From Hippopus hippopus (Eukaryota > Mollusca > Bivalvia > Cardiida > Cardiidae): a DNA stretch of 64,000 nucleotides. The stretch is taken from the NCBI GenBank assembly GCA_946811185.2, contig OX328109.1, forward strand, positions 32,906,129 to 32,970,128, read 5' to 3'. Position 1 is the first letter of the stretch, and each line of letters opens with the position of its first letter. Below are positions 1-10,563 of this stretch, in pieces. Made by a program: the position numbers and the translations under genes. A model generated the notes under the pieces. It was not told the DNA's origin and ran no database searches. It saw only the letters and a program-made list of their open reading frames with translations.

Positions 1-117
1 ACTAGCGCACGTAATAATCCACCAATCAGAATCATGAACGGAAGCCATTGTTTCAAGATGGAAGTGGAAGATAGACATTTATTGATTCGTGATAAACTGA
101 TTGGTCGATTATTACGT
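1..117. repeat. Short inverted-repeat (MITE-like) unit beside satellite
   Basis: The opening GCGCACGTAATAATCCACCAATCAG (abbreviated here to its two halves, GCGCACGTAATAATC and CACCAATCAG) reappears inverted at about 92-118 as CTGATTGG..GATTATTACGTGC. The unit therefore has terminal inverted repeats of about 25 bp and carries the same TTACGTGC motif as the adjacent satellite, which may have grown out of its terminus. Confidence 0.6.
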
Positions 118-391
118 GCACACGTAATAGTTATTACGTGCGCACGTATTAGTTAATACGTGCGCACGTATTAGCTACTGCGTGCGCACGTACTAGCTAC
201 TGCGTGCGCACGTAATAACTATTACGTGCGCACGTATTAGCTAATACGTGCGCACGCAATAGTATTACGTGCGCACGTATTAGTTATTACGTGCGCACGT
301 ATTAGCTACTGCGTGCGCACGTAATACTACTGCGTGCGCACGTATTACTTATTACGTGCGCACGTATTAGCTACTGCGTGCGCACTTAGTA
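107..391. repeat. 21-22 bp palindromic satellite, about 13 units
   Basis: About 13 copies of a unit centred on the self-complementary ACGTGCGCACGT, joined by ATTAGTTA / ATTAGCTA / CTGC-type linkers. Spacing is 21-22 bp, or two DNA helical turns. Units differ mainly by TACG versus TGCG at the left shoulder. No coding potential is seen. Confidence 0.9.
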
Positions 392-551
392 TAAAATATA
401 TCTTCCATGTCACTTTTGTGCCACCGTAGACAAGGCTTTTGATATGCTAACAGTTTAATGTTTCGAGAGAAGAACAATATTTGTTTTTGTACTGTTGAGT
501 GAATTATTCAGCCCTTTATTGGTATGCTGGTTGACAAAGAATAGTGTTTAA

Positions 552-772
552 CTCTTTGCCACACAATTCTGAGTTTCAATGACCCTGAGAATGAAGCCTT
601 TTGAAAACAGTGTGGAAAAAGGAGAAAATGCCGGGCACCAGCATTTTCTCCTTTTCCTACTGTGATTTCTACCTTTTCAAAGAAAAACTGCATGATTTGA
701 ACCAGATTTAATTTGTTATCTACAAATTCTTTCAAACTGGACATGTCTAACATTTTGTTGATTGGTGAAGAG
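552..772 (+). mobile_element. Family A MITE, complete
   Basis: Exactly 221 bp between TTAA at 548-551 and TTAA at 773-776. It has the central hairpin GGAGAAAATGC..GCATTTTCTCC and the outer arms common to family A. Orientation is '+', meaning the ACGACCCTGAGGAAGAAGG arm comes first. Confidence 0.85.
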
Positions 773-1164
773 TTAATTAATGTTATGTTTATCTTGTGTA
801 GGACTGCCACTACTACAAGAGAAAAGAGTTAACTCACTACCGTATTAGAGATTATGATTCTACACCTTCATGCAGGACTTTTTTGATATTTCATGAGAAT
901 CTATATGACAGAAACCAATTACTGTAGCAAAGAGAAGAAAGTAGACCAAGATCAGAGACAGCATGTACACACAAAATCTCTGCTGAAAACACGTCATAAG
1001 ACAGTATGGTGACTCAAAACTGGATTGATTTACAGCTAATTATTTGTTGTTAGTGCTGAAGTTGTTGTTGTTTACTTTGAGGGAAAAGAAGACTTTTTAA
1101 AACCTGATCTTGATCTACACTTTCAACAAAATGGTGAAGTTGTGATTGACCCACCAAGCTTTAA

Positions 1165-1380
1165 CCCTTTACCAAACAATCTCATGTAAACGGCCATTAG
1201 GATGGCAGCTTTTGAAAATCTTATGGGAAACAGACAAAATGCAGGTGACAGGCATTTCTCGTTTATCCCACAAAGTTTTTACCCTTTCAAAGACAATTCC
1301 CACCTTTTGGCCAGTGGTTAATAGGTTTTCTTCAAATGCTTTCAGTTTTGACAGGTGTAAAATTTTGTCTTCTTGTTACA
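1165..1380 (+). mobile_element. Family A MITE, diverged
   Basis: TTAA at both ends (1161-1164, 1381-1384). The left terminus CCCTTTACCAAACAATC is well kept. The central hairpin is degraded. Confidence 0.7.
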
Positions 1381-1962
1381 TTAAGATGCCAAGGTTTTTT
1401 CACTTAGAGTAAATGTAGCAAAGTTTAGAGTTTTGGCAGGCTTTGTAAAATGTTGCCAAACATTTCATAGAATTTTCATTGTGACAAGCAGTTCTTCTTT
1501 TCTTGAAGCAATTTGCTGCAAATTTCGTAATGATCTGACTGGTGCTTAATTTATTTTCAAGTTCAACATTTCATTTGAGATTACCAGTAATATTATGGCA
1601 ATTTAAAAAATTTACATCTAAACATTATTCATTTTCCATGTATACTTGTATGTATGTTTATCACAGGATTTCTTTGTCTTTCGTATGATTCACATTGTTG
1701 TTTGATGTCAAACAATTTTTTACGTGATGGTGACATGGTGACCTGTACATGTTCTGTTATGTTCAATATTAGAAGTATTATTTCAAAACAATCTTCTGAT
1801 AATTCTTTTTTTTTTTTCACAAAAAATTTTAAGATTAGACAGACCAAAAGTGCAAAATGTCAGAAAGTCTGAGTCTGAAAAATCTTCCAGAATAACCTCA
1901 AGTTCTCAGTTGACCATACCTCCGTTTGATTTGAGAAGCTCAAATGAACGTCTAATCCTTTA

Positions 1963-2125
1963 GCCTTTTACCACACAATATAGAATTTTAATGACCCTGA
2001 TAAAGAAGATTTTCTAAAAAGATTATGGTCACAAGCATTTTATCCTCCTCTCACAATGTTTTGCAACCTTTCAACAACAAATTCCATCATTTTAGCTACA
2101 CTTAATTTGTCATCTGCAAATGCTA
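1963..2125 (+). mobile_element. Family A MITE, 3' truncated
   Basis: Begins with a CCTTTTACCACACAAT-type terminus and keeps the middle arms. It stops in the TGCAAATGCT segment before the right terminus. Confidence 0.6.
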
Positions 2126-2570
2126 AGTATTAGCCTGGGTCCAGGCGATGATAATTTTTCTATCACTCCTTCTTGCGGTCTCCTTTCACAGTCCATACAG
2201 ATCTGTGGCACAAAGGTTTATCACTTCTGTAATTATTACCACCTCAATAACGAGGGATGACAGCAAGATCCAGGCTGCATCAAGTCTTCTTAAGGAAAAC
2301 AGAATTTATGCCACCTTGACCTCCAACTGTATTACAACATCAATTTGAAAAGCTTTAATCTTCTAACATCCAAACGATTAGCAGCTAAATTGCAAAATGG
2401 TTCTCAGAACAAAAAAAAATACATATTTATTTTTGACAAAGAAATGTCCGAATATATAAGAGGAAAAAAATTATCAGGCTGGAATCCAAGCCAGCTATCA
2501 AAATGAATAAGTCTAGAATTTTTTTTGTCTTGTAAAAAGTCAATAAAAGACATAAATGACTGTGAAGAAA

Positions 2571-2966
2571 AGCCTTTTGCCAAACAATGCCGTGTTTTTA
2601 CGAATCTGAGGAAGCTTTGAGAAAACATTTTGAGAAAAGGCTAAAATGCTGTTGACCAGCATTCTCTCCTCCTCCTCCTACAATGTTTTATCCTTAATTA
2701 CCAGCTGGTTACCAGCATTTTGTCCTTTTTCCACAATGTTTCAACCTATACCACACAATTATGAGTTTTAAAGACCCTGAGGAATCAGACTTTTGTTGAA
2801 GACATTGTGGTAAATATGAGACAATACTGTTCAGTAGCATTTTCTCCTTTTCCCATAATGTTTTCCTACCTTCCGAAGCCAAATTCCATCTTAGCCACAT
2901 GTATGTTATTGACTGCAAGAGCTTTCAATTTGAACTAGCCTAAAATTTTATTGTGAGATAAAGATT
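2571..2966 (+). mobile_element. Two Family A MITE copies, the first broken
   Basis: A first fragment (2571-2740) holds the left arm and two stacked partial hairpins. A second, near full copy (2744-2966) runs from CCTATACCACACAAT to the AAAATTTTATTGTGAGATAAAGA right end. The internal duplication of the hairpin arm in the first fragment is unusual. Confidence 0.6.
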
Positions 2967-2971
2967 TAAAA

Positions 2972-3165
2972 CCTTTCAAAGATAGAAATCAACATTTGGG
3001 TTGTCATTTGCAAATGCTTTCAATTTGACCATGTCTAGAATTTGTTATTCAGTAAAGAGTCAAAGAATTGTGAGAAAAGGAGAAAATGTCAGTAAACAGC
3101 GTTTTCCCTTACCCCACAATGTTTTATACCCTTTCAAAGACCAATCGCATGATCTAAACAACATC
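2972..3165 (+). mobile_element. Family A MITE fragments
   Basis: A right-end fragment (TGCAAATGCTTTCAATTTG..AGTAAAGAGT) is followed directly by a separate left-centre fragment with AAAAGGAGAAAATG and its diverged complement. Confidence 0.55.
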
Positions 3166-3303
3166 TTCTCACTCTCTATATATCATTAAAGATATATCAT
3201 TGTCGAGCTGTTCGGTCCTTTCACTGTAGTAGTATGTAGTACACCCTTTTGACAGTTTAAATTTTATTTCTTATTCTGCTTAAAACCTCTCCAGCAAATA
3301 AAA

Positions 3304-3783
3304 TGAGTCATGCACTGTGACAAGAGGGCTTAATCCTTTACCACACAATCCTGACCCTGTGGAGTAGGACATGTGGAAACATTGTGGGAAAGTAGAAAAT
3401 TTGGTAACCATCCTTTTCCCTCTTCTCAGATGTTTTCGATCCTGTCAATTCCAGCTAAATATCAACATTAGAGCCAAGTTTAAAATGTCATCTGCAGACG
3501 CTTTCAATTTGGACAGGTCTATAATTTTGTTGTTTGGAAAAGAGTTAATGCTTCTTCAAATAGTATAAACCCATATCAGCCTTTGCAATCTGTGCAGACT
3601 GATCTGCATCAAAACATTATGCTATTTGTAAATTTCCTCCATGTCCAAAGACCAGTCTACATTATAATTTAGTTTGTTGATTTTTTAGAAATGAATTTTA
3701 GAGATGCATGATTATGTGATGACCTTTTAGATATTATGCTGCATGGATATGCATTAACCCCTCTTTTGCCAGAGCACCCCTCA
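3304..3783. mobile_element. Family C MITE interrupted by Family A
   Basis: Starts TGAGTCATGCACTGTGACAAG, a family C terminus, and is split at its internal GGCTTAATG by a family A copy (3334-3544). It resumes TTAATGCTTCTTC and ends CCTCTTTTGCCAGAGCACCCCTCA. The AGCCTTTGCAATC..GACTGATCTG hairpin is diverged. Confidence 0.7.
3334..3544 (+). mobile_element. Family A MITE nested in family C
   Basis: About 211 bp between TTAA at 3330-3333 and 3545-3548. The host on both sides is one family C copy, so the insertion duplicated the TTAA. Confidence 0.8.
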
Positions 3784-4016
3784 TGTATACTTTCCAGTTT
3801 ACCAAATGCAAAAAATTTTGACACAGGTCTGCCTGCTGCGCACTGTGCAGGCTGACCTGTGTCGAAACTAATATTTTGGTTAGATTTTCTGCATGTCAAA
3901 GGACCATTCTACACCAGGATTCAGATGGTTGTTGGACAAAATGGATTTAATGGATCAACAAATGTGGTATAATCTATCACGAAGATGCATTAAACCCTCT
4001 TCCCAGAGCATTTATG
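3784..4016. mobile_element. Family C MITE
   Basis: Contains the hairpin GACACAGGTCTGCC..GGCTGACCTGTGTC and the typical CTGCATGTCAAAGGACCA segment. It ends in a CCTCTTCCCAGAGCA terminus. Confidence 0.7.
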
Positions 4017-4039
4017 CAACAACTTGCTTGCCGTGAAAA

Positions 4040-4250
4040 CTAACTCTTTCAGCGCCAAATAACTAAGCTCGACCTCTTACGACGGCTCTAAATACAATCC
4101 ATTGAAACTTACAAAGATTTTGATTGATAGGCTTGACTACACAAGCGGACGGTATAGATCAAAGATCAGACTGCACGTTCTGTGCAGTCTGATCTTGATC
4201 TATGCCGTCCGCAAAAGTCACTGTTTTTTAGCCTATGGTGCTGAAAGTGC
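4040..4250. mobile_element. Family B-related hairpin MITE (AGCGCCAAATAA subtype)
   Basis: Outer arm is CTCTTTCAGCGCCAAATAACTAAG. The core is a perfect hairpin of GATCAGACTGCACG and CGTTCTGTGCAGTCTGATC flanked by GGACGGTATAGATC / GATCTATGCCGTCC. Subtype members recur at 53.6 and 53.8 kb. Confidence 0.7.
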
Positions 4251-4315
4251 TGAGATGCAGTTTGGACTTAATTTACCTTGTCCGCGAAATCTCCTTGATA
4301 TTGTTACGATATATA

Positions 4316-5100
4316 CTCTTCACAAAAAGTTAAGCAACAATAAATTACCGCTGCACTAGAATTTTATCATTACACATACAGACAATTTCATTGTATACAT
4401 GTAATGAGAATTGAGTTACAAACCAGTCCAAGCAATTCCGTACTTCTATCAGATAATGTTTCTCACAGGCTTTTGAAGTAAGGCACTGTCTAAATCCACG
4501 TGCAAAAAAGTGGTATACTACCCAAATGTTTTGAAATCTCTAAAATTCGTTCAATCTGCAAAAGTCAGTACACTGAATGGCCACCATTAGCACGAATACA
4601 AGGTTGAACTCTTCTGGGCATTGACCAGATCAAGCCATCCAGCTGTTGTTGTGGAATATCCTTCCATTCCTGACTCAAAGGTTGCTCAACGTGTTGGAGG
4701 TTCTGAGGCCTCACAATTCCATCATTGGCACGCCTACCGAGAATGTCCCACTCATGCTCAATCAGATTGAGATCTTGCTGGCCACTCAAATTGCCCAGAA
4801 GAGTTCAACCTTGTATTCGTCCTAATGGTGGCCATTCAGTGTACTGACTTCTGCAGATTGAACGAATTTTAGAGATTTTAAAACATCTGGGTAGTATACC
4901 ACTTTTTTGCATGTGGATTTAGACAGTACCTTACTTCAAAAGCCTGTAAGTAAGAAACATGATCTGATAGAAGTACAAAATTGCTTGGACTGGTTTTTAA
5001 CTCAATAATCAATACATTTATACAATGAAATTGTCTATATATGTAATAATAAAATTCTACTGCAGCTGTAATTCATTGTTGCTTAACTTTTTGTGAAGAG
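4316..5100 (-). mobile_element. Tc1-type transposon remnant, fold-back form
   Basis: A 785 bp element flanked by TA at 4314-4315 and 5101-5102, starting CTCTTCACAAAAAGTTAAGC and ending in its exact complement. Terminal inverted repeats are very long, about 305 bp (4316-4620 and about 4792-5100). The roughly 170 bp between them encodes, on the minus strand, part of a Tc1/mariner transposase. Because the inner ends of both arms also encode the transposase C-terminus, the element looks like a snap-back derivative of a full-length Tc1-like transposon rather than a simple internal deletion. Confidence 0.8.
4565..4789 (-). pseudogene. Tc1/mariner transposase C-terminal fragment
   Basis: The 74-residue minus-strand frame reads QQDLNLIEHEWDILGRR near its start and RRVQPCIRANGGHSVY at its end. 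The first matches the DLNPIEHxWD block that carries the last acidic residue of the DDE catalytic triad in Tc1-family transposases, and the last matches their usual C-terminus. The first two acidic residues, the DNA-binding domain and about three quarters of the protein are absent, so no active enzyme is encoded. The same C-terminal tail (RRVQPCIRPNGGHSVY, stop) is encoded on the plus strand at about 4799-4849 in the opposite inverted-repeat arm. Confidence 0.85.
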
Positions 5101-5226
5101 TATATACAGATGAAAGACACATGAAAATAATACAAGCTATGGACATTATATTACAAGGTATACTTACAACCTATAATTGATAAGGAACAAAATATAGTAG
5201 TTAAATATTGCCCTGTATTCAATTAG

Positions 5227-5441
5227 ACTTTTCCACACGATCCCAAGTTAAACGACCCTGAAAAAACTGATGAAAACATAGTCGGAAAAGGAGAAAATGC
5301 TTTTAACCAGCATTTTCTCCTTTTTTCAAAATGTTTTCTAGTCCTCCAAAGACAAATTCAATCATACGGACCACTTTTGATTTATTGTTTGTACATGCTT
5401 TGAATTTTGACGAGTATAAAATTTTGTTGTATGGTAAAGAG
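5227..5441 (+). mobile_element. Family A MITE
   Basis: Left end is TTAG-flanked (diverged) and right end is TTAA at 5442-5445. The central hairpin is GGAGAAAATGCTTTTAACCAGCATTTTCTCC with a changed apex. Confidence 0.75.
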
Positions 5442-5445
5442 TTAA

Positions 5446-5889
5446 CTCACTACCGTTCCTGCAGGCAACGAGAAAGAAAGGAGATAGAGAGAGAGTGACA
5501 GACAGACAGTCTGTGTGTATAAACGTATATCAAGACCATAAACGTATTAATGTTTGACATTTTGAATAAATCTGTCTCTGACAGATGTACACATTGTTCC
5601 TTCCTTTTTTGTAACATGCGTTTGCATTCTTGTTGTTTGTACATAACGTCAATTTCGAGTTTCTTTGGCAGTTTACCTTTTATTCTAACATGACACGTGA
5701 ATTCGGCTCTATAAACACAATGCAACGAAGCGTGGTAAAATCAACGTTATTCTATGTAGAGTGACGTCATTCTGTATAAAGTAAATAAGTAAGTTATTCA
5801 ATGGAACATAATCTGCATCCGCGTTTTTACTCTAAGTATGAACTTGTTTTCCTTTGATTCAAAGTTGGTCATGTTAGAATCGAAACAGT
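5446..5889. other. No gene seen; AT-rich with a GA-rich patch
   Basis: A short GA-rich run lies at about 5468-5500. The segment 5510-5680 is similar to 10145-10310 (TATATAAACGTATATCA..GACATTTTGAATAAATCTG), so it is a dispersed repeat of unknown type. I see no convincing exon. Confidence 0.5.
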
Positions 5890-6040
5890 CTTCTTTCTAT
5901 CGTGGTTTATCGTTCAATAAACCACGTTGTGAGTTATAAGGCGCAATAAACCACTCGGGCTATCGCCCTTGTGGATTATTTATTGTGCCTCATAACTCAC
6001 AACTGTGGTTTATTGAACGATAAACCACGATAGAAAGAAG
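5890..6040. repeat. Long hairpin with about 70 bp arms
   Basis: Left arm starts CTTCTTTCTATCGTGGTTTA and right arm ends in its complement. The sub-motif CAATAAACCAC occurs twice per arm. The loop is only a few bases around CTATCG. It is probably a MITE whose ends are the TTCTTTCTATCGTGG arms. Confidence 0.85.
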
Positions 6041-6840
6041 ATTATTTCTTAATCAAACAATGACGTATTTCTTGGACCCTAGGGAAAAGAGGCTTCCGAA
6101 AAATTATGGGGATGCGCGCGAGAGAGAAAGAGAGAGAGGGAGACAGAGAGAGAGAGAGATTCACTAGAAGAAAACAGTTTAAAAAAAAAAAACGCTAATA
6201 GTCCATATTTTTACATGGGTATTTTCAAAGTCGACTGGGTGCAAATGTGTTTCCTAGTGTATATAATGACTTAATTAAAAATTTTCATGCTGTGACGCAA
6301 CCGCCCGAACCAAAATATTTCTAAAAGTAAATGCTAGGAATAAAACATGCAGAGTAATGTAACGTGCAACCAGCGATTTCAACTCTCCTAACTAGACAAT
6401 AGAGTATTGAATTTCTTCAAATGAAAAACTGGCGAACTTGTCGTCATGCGCTACCGGAAGTAAAAATATCCGAAAGTATATTGAACGAATAACCGCCCTA
6501 ATAATTCTTCGCTGGAGTAAATAGTTTAATCGTTTAGTAGAACAAAGAATAGAAAAGGAACGAAATATTCAAAAAGCAGGATTTATTTTCCTGCATTCAC
6601 ATCAAATATTGAATTATCACATATGATTTATGGGTAAATTTGTTTTGAAATGCTCAGCCGGAAATATTGATTTCCGAAGGTCTCTTTGACGAACCAACAC
6701 CGAAATAAATCTAAGATCGTATGAATTAGCCGGTCGTAAAAATTTACAATTGGCTTAAAATAACTGCAAAGTCAGCTTCAGCTTCTTTTACTAAACATTT
6801 TAATCGAAAGCGGCTTTCTCTTACATTGCCTTCATTATTT
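6041..6840. other. No gene seen; short GA-rich microsatellite
   Basis: A GA-rich tract with GCGCGCGAGAGAG lies at about 6112-6162 and a poly-A run at 6181-6192. The rest is AT-rich with no recognised exon or repeat. Confidence 0.5.
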
Positions 6841-6845
6841 TTTAA

Positions 6846-7064
6846 CTCTACCAAACGACAAAATTTTACACTCGCCCAAATTCAAAGCTGTTGCAGAGGA
6901 CAAATTAAATGTGGATTAGTTGATGAAACCTGACTCTAAAAGGGTAGAAAACAATGCGGGAAAAGGAGAAAATGGTGGTTACCAGCATTTTCTCCTTTTC
7001 CCACATTGTTTTCAAAAGGATTCTACTCCAGGGTTGTGAGAACACGTGATTGTGTGGTAACGGA
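6846..7064 (-). mobile_element. Family A MITE, complete
   Basis: TTAA at 6842-6845 and 7065-7068. Central hairpin GGGAAAAGGAGAAAATG..CATTTTCTCCTTTTCCC has TGGTTAC at the apex. Confidence 0.85.
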
Positions 7065-7127
7065 TTAATTGACTAGTGGTACAAAGAATTATCTCATTCT
7101 CTCCCCATTAAATGCATTTGACTCTTT

Positions 7128-7296
7128 CGTCAGCCATAAATTGTATATGTACATGAAAAGGCATCTTGGTCCTCGTTTATAGTGCAGAAGCTGGCGGAGT
7201 AGATCAGAGATCAACCTGTACGTTTTGTGCAGTCTGATCTTGATCTAAATTGCCAGCAAAAACCAGATAAAATCTTCAATGGAAACGAAAGAGTTA
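7128..7296. mobile_element. Family B-related hairpin MITE
   Basis: Core is GTAGATCAGAGATCAACC with the complementary GCAGTCTGATCTTGATCTA. Outer arms are CTCTTTCGTCAGCC and CGAAAGAGTT. Confidence 0.55.
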
Positions 7297-7685
7297 AAAA
7301 TTTCAACAGCGGCAAAATATAATCGTTAGATTTTATATTTAAATATAAATACAAGGGAATTATAGCGCAGATTTGTCAATATCAGTTTACTCAAAAACCC
7401 CTGAAAGAAAATTTACAGCAGACAATTTTGAAAAAAAAAAAAAATAGATAATCACTATGAATTAATTTTTCTGATCCGTAAATGCACGTGAAAACGTTGT
7501 ACATAGTAAAAGGAGGAATTGATTCTATTGATAACTACTATAAATTTGCACCTGTCACAGTATTTCCATAGCCGTTTTCTGCAGAGGTGTTATAAATCGT
7601 ATTTGTGTCTCAAAGTGTTACGTTTTTTTTTTTTAAATAATCTTTATGACCATTTACGACACATTCCCGACTTTTAACGACGCTA

Positions 7686-8090
7686 ACGAAGAAGGCTTGT
7701 GAAAGATATGTGGGAAAAGGAGAAAATGCTAGTAACCAGCATTTTCTCCTTTTCCCGAAATTTTTTTTTTACAAATTTTATGTTTTGGGTTATATTTGAT
7801 TTGTCGTCTGCAAACGCTTACAATTTGGACAAGGCCAACATGTTGTTGTATGGTTTAGAGATAATATTTTGCTTCCACAAGGAAGTTTGTTTAAAATCAA
7901 AACCCCTATCAAAAAGACGTCGATAAGTACCATTATACAGTTGAATAGCTGTTGAACAGCAAGCGGTGATAAATTTCTTTACCCAATCGCAGGAAATCTT
8001 TTCTTCATTTACCAACAAGTTTCCTTCCCTTTCAAAAACAAACACCGTGATTTGAAACTTACAGAATTTGTCGCCTGCAGTCTGTCCATT
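7686..8090 (+). mobile_element. Family A MITE fragments
   Basis: A 5'-truncated copy (7686-7860) has an intact hairpin with TAGTAACCA at the apex. A second, badly worn right-half fragment follows at about 7985-8090. Confidence 0.6.
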
Positions 8091-8100
8091 TTGGACAAGT

Positions 8101-8316
8101 TTTTCCCAGACAATAAAATCTTAGACTCGCTCAAACTGAAAGCAGTTGCAGACATCACATAAATGTGTCTCAACCGACAGGACTTGTCTTCGACTGGATA
8201 TGAAATATTGTGGGAAAAAAGGAGAAAATTCTGTATAGCAACATTTTCTCCTTTTCCACCAATGTTTTCAAAGGCCTTTTTCTTCAGGGTCGTTAAATCC
8301 CGGAATTAGTAAAGGG
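8101..8316 (-). mobile_element. Family A MITE
   Basis: Runs from TTCCCAGACAATAAAATCTTAGAC to AGTAAAGGGTTG. The hairpin is partly mismatched (AAATTCTGTATAGCAACATTTTC). Confidence 0.7.
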
Positions 8317-8530
8317 TTGAAATTCTGTCGTCTGCAGAGGAGTTTATGGCGGAAAAATGGCGGGGGAGGAGGTGGGGTGGGGAAAAGGCTCTAAAGTTAA
8401 GAAATTATTTCGCGAAATATATTTAGAGTCCCATCGGATTATTTTGAAATATCATGCTCAGGGAAAGTTGAACATGATACAAATGATACAAACTTTTCTG
8501 AGAATGTGCAGATGAGTTGTGTAAACTGTT

Positions 8531-8759
8531 CACTCTTTACCAGGCGGTAAACCGTTAGACTTGTACAAATTGAAAGCATTTGATGGCGACAAATCAAGTA
8601 AGACAGCAATTAAGGGATTTGTCTTTGAAAAGGTGTATTATAGGGAAAGTTGTGGTAAATAGCATTTTTTCCTTTTCCACAATGTGTCCAAATGCTTGAA
8701 ATGTTTTCCTCATCAAGGTCAATAAAACAAGGGATTGTTTGGTAAAGGGTTAAACTGCT
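8531..8759 (-). mobile_element. Family A MITE
   Basis: Right end is GGTAAAGGGTTAA (TTAA 8760-8763). The left end CTCTTTACCAGGCGGTAAACC is diverged and the hairpin is eroded to GCATTTTTTCC. Confidence 0.7.
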
Positions 8760-9075
8760 AAACATATCAAATGAAAATTTTTCCAGCTAATTCAAAATTT
8801 CATTTGCCTGACAAAAAAAACATCATCGTTACGGAAAGTGTAGATAAAGATCTGACTGCACGTGTAGTGCATTCTGATCTTGATCAACACTGTCGGCAAA
8901 AAGCACATGCAGTCACGCTTATAGCAGGCTGGAGTTTTAACTATTTTTTGAGCTCAACTTGCCTAAATGAGTTTTTCTTTTTTGAGCTGGAGATCGAACC
9001 AGCGAAGTCCTGTTTTTCTAGGCCGACATTACCGACTAAGCAACCAGTCTTGGTGATTGTAGTGAGAAAAAGGAC
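8755..9075. mobile_element. Family B-type hairpin followed by a SINE head
   Basis: At 8838-8895 lies the GATCTGACTGCACGTGTAGTGC..TGATCTTGATCAACACTGTC hairpin. At about 8985-9060 the minus strand reads like a tRNA-derived SINE head, with an A-box-like TTGCTTAGTCGGTAA and a B-box-like GGTTCGATCTCC. Confidence 0.5.
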
Positions 9076-9360
9076 AATAAGTAACATTTTATTGTACTTC
9101 TTTTCCTTGAAATAGATGCAGTGTAGATATTGAAATAGATCTATGCTTATGATTGGTTTGCTTGGCCAAGATATATGAAAAGGGGTAGTTCACTTCCGGT
9201 AAAAGTTTGGAAAAAACCTATGAGTGTTAAGGCTAACTACATTTTCAGACCTACTGAATACATGTTTTTTTTTTTCATTTAGGGTATATTGGTATTACGT
9301 AATATGTAGTGTGTATGCCCATTTAGGGCCAGTTGTGGAAATTCTATTCTATTCTATTGC

Positions 9361-9425
9361 GGTCCAGTCCAGTCCAGTCCAGTCCAGTCCTGTCCTGTCC
9401 AGTCCAGTCTGGTCTAGTATAGTCT
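9361..9425. repeat. Pentanucleotide repeat (CCAGT)n
   Basis: About 12 units of CCAGT/CCTGT, decaying to TCTAGTATAGTCTAG at the right edge. Confidence 0.9.
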
Positions 9426-9438
9426 AGAAAACAAAAAA

Positions 9439-9703
9439 TGAGCCATTCTCTGGAAAAAAGGGGGCTTAATGCATCTCTGGGGTGCATTATACCAAACAAG
9501 TCATGACATAATTATGGATCCACAGTGGTCTCCTTTTTTTAACAACCGACCTAATCATGAGGTAGACTCGTCCTTGGATATACAGAAAATTGACCAATAG
9601 CGAAAAGTTTCGGCCCAGGTCAGCCTGCGCGGACTGCGCAGGCTAACCTGGGTCGATATTTTCCGCAGATGCATTAAGCCCCCTTTTGGCAGATCACGGC
9701 TCA
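9439..9703. mobile_element. Family C MITE, complete
   Basis: Runs TGAGCCATTCTCTGG to ATCACGGCTCA. Core hairpin is CAGGTCAGCCTGCGCGGACT with the complement GCGCAGGCTAACCTG. Confidence 0.8.
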
Positions 9704-10316
9704 AATACAAGTTCTACTATGAAAGATATTTTGAAATTAAAGAAATACATTATTTCGTTCTAACACAGGAGCAATCTCTTTTCCCACGATGTTTTTAGCT
9801 GCCTCAAATGCATAGGTGTTAAAAATAGTACTCGTACTTAGGGTAATTATGGGTTTCAACCCTCATTTTCGAATCATTTTATATTCGCATTTTTTTTTTT
9901 GTGAGACTGTATTGAATAAAGAAAAAAGGGAAAACTACCAATGAAATAAATCATGACGTTTATTAATTCATCGACTTATCTAATATCTTTATTAGGTAAA
10001 AGCTGCGACGGTGATTTTTTGCTCAATTTCTTATTTTTATTCCATTCATGTGATTTCGACCATTTGACGACAGGATTGTACTAGCTTTCATAGAGTAGGA
10101 AAAGGAGCGATAGATTCTTACAAGCATTTTGAGAGAGAGAGAGTGAGTCGGCCGGACTGTATATATAAACGTATATCAGGACTACAAATGTTATATTGAC
10201 ATTTTGAATAAATCTGCCTCTGACGGATTACTTATTGTTCCATCCTTTTTTGTAACATTTGTTTGCATTCTTATTGTCCGTACATTACGTCAGTTTCGAG
10301 TTTCTTTGGCAGTTAA
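9704..10316. other. No gene seen
   Basis: AT-rich. A short GAGAGAGAG run lies at about 10130-10144. The segment 10145-10310 resembles 5510-5680. No exon is recognised. Confidence 0.4.
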
Positions 10317-10538
10317 ACCTTTTACCAAACGATGACCTTTGATATAAAAATGGCTTTCGAAAACGTGGCAGGGTAAAGAGGAGATACTGCTGGAAACGAG
10401 CAGTTTCTCTTTTTCTCTCACAATTTTTTCTTCCTTTTCCAGTTATGAATCCCATCATTTGAGACACATTTGTGGCACAAGATGTCATTTTCAGATGCTT
10501 TCAATATGGTCTAAAGTATTGTCGTTTTGGAAAGAATC
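10317..10538 (+). mobile_element. Family A MITE, diverged
   Basis: TTAA at 10313-10316, then ACCTTTTACCAAACGATGACC. The hairpin has changed to GAGATACTGCTGG..CAGTTTCTC. Its right end runs TTGTCGTTTTGGAAAGAAT. Confidence 0.65.
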
Positions 10539-10563
10539 GCCTTCTATTCATCTCTATTAACAG

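Noticed and set aside
107..391. A CRISPR array
   Set aside because: The unit is a contiguous palindromic satellite with 8-10 bp linkers. There are no unique spacers and the genome is eukaryotic.
8771..9115. 114-residue plus-strand frame
   Set aside because: It crosses a family B hairpin and a SINE head, with no conserved domain.
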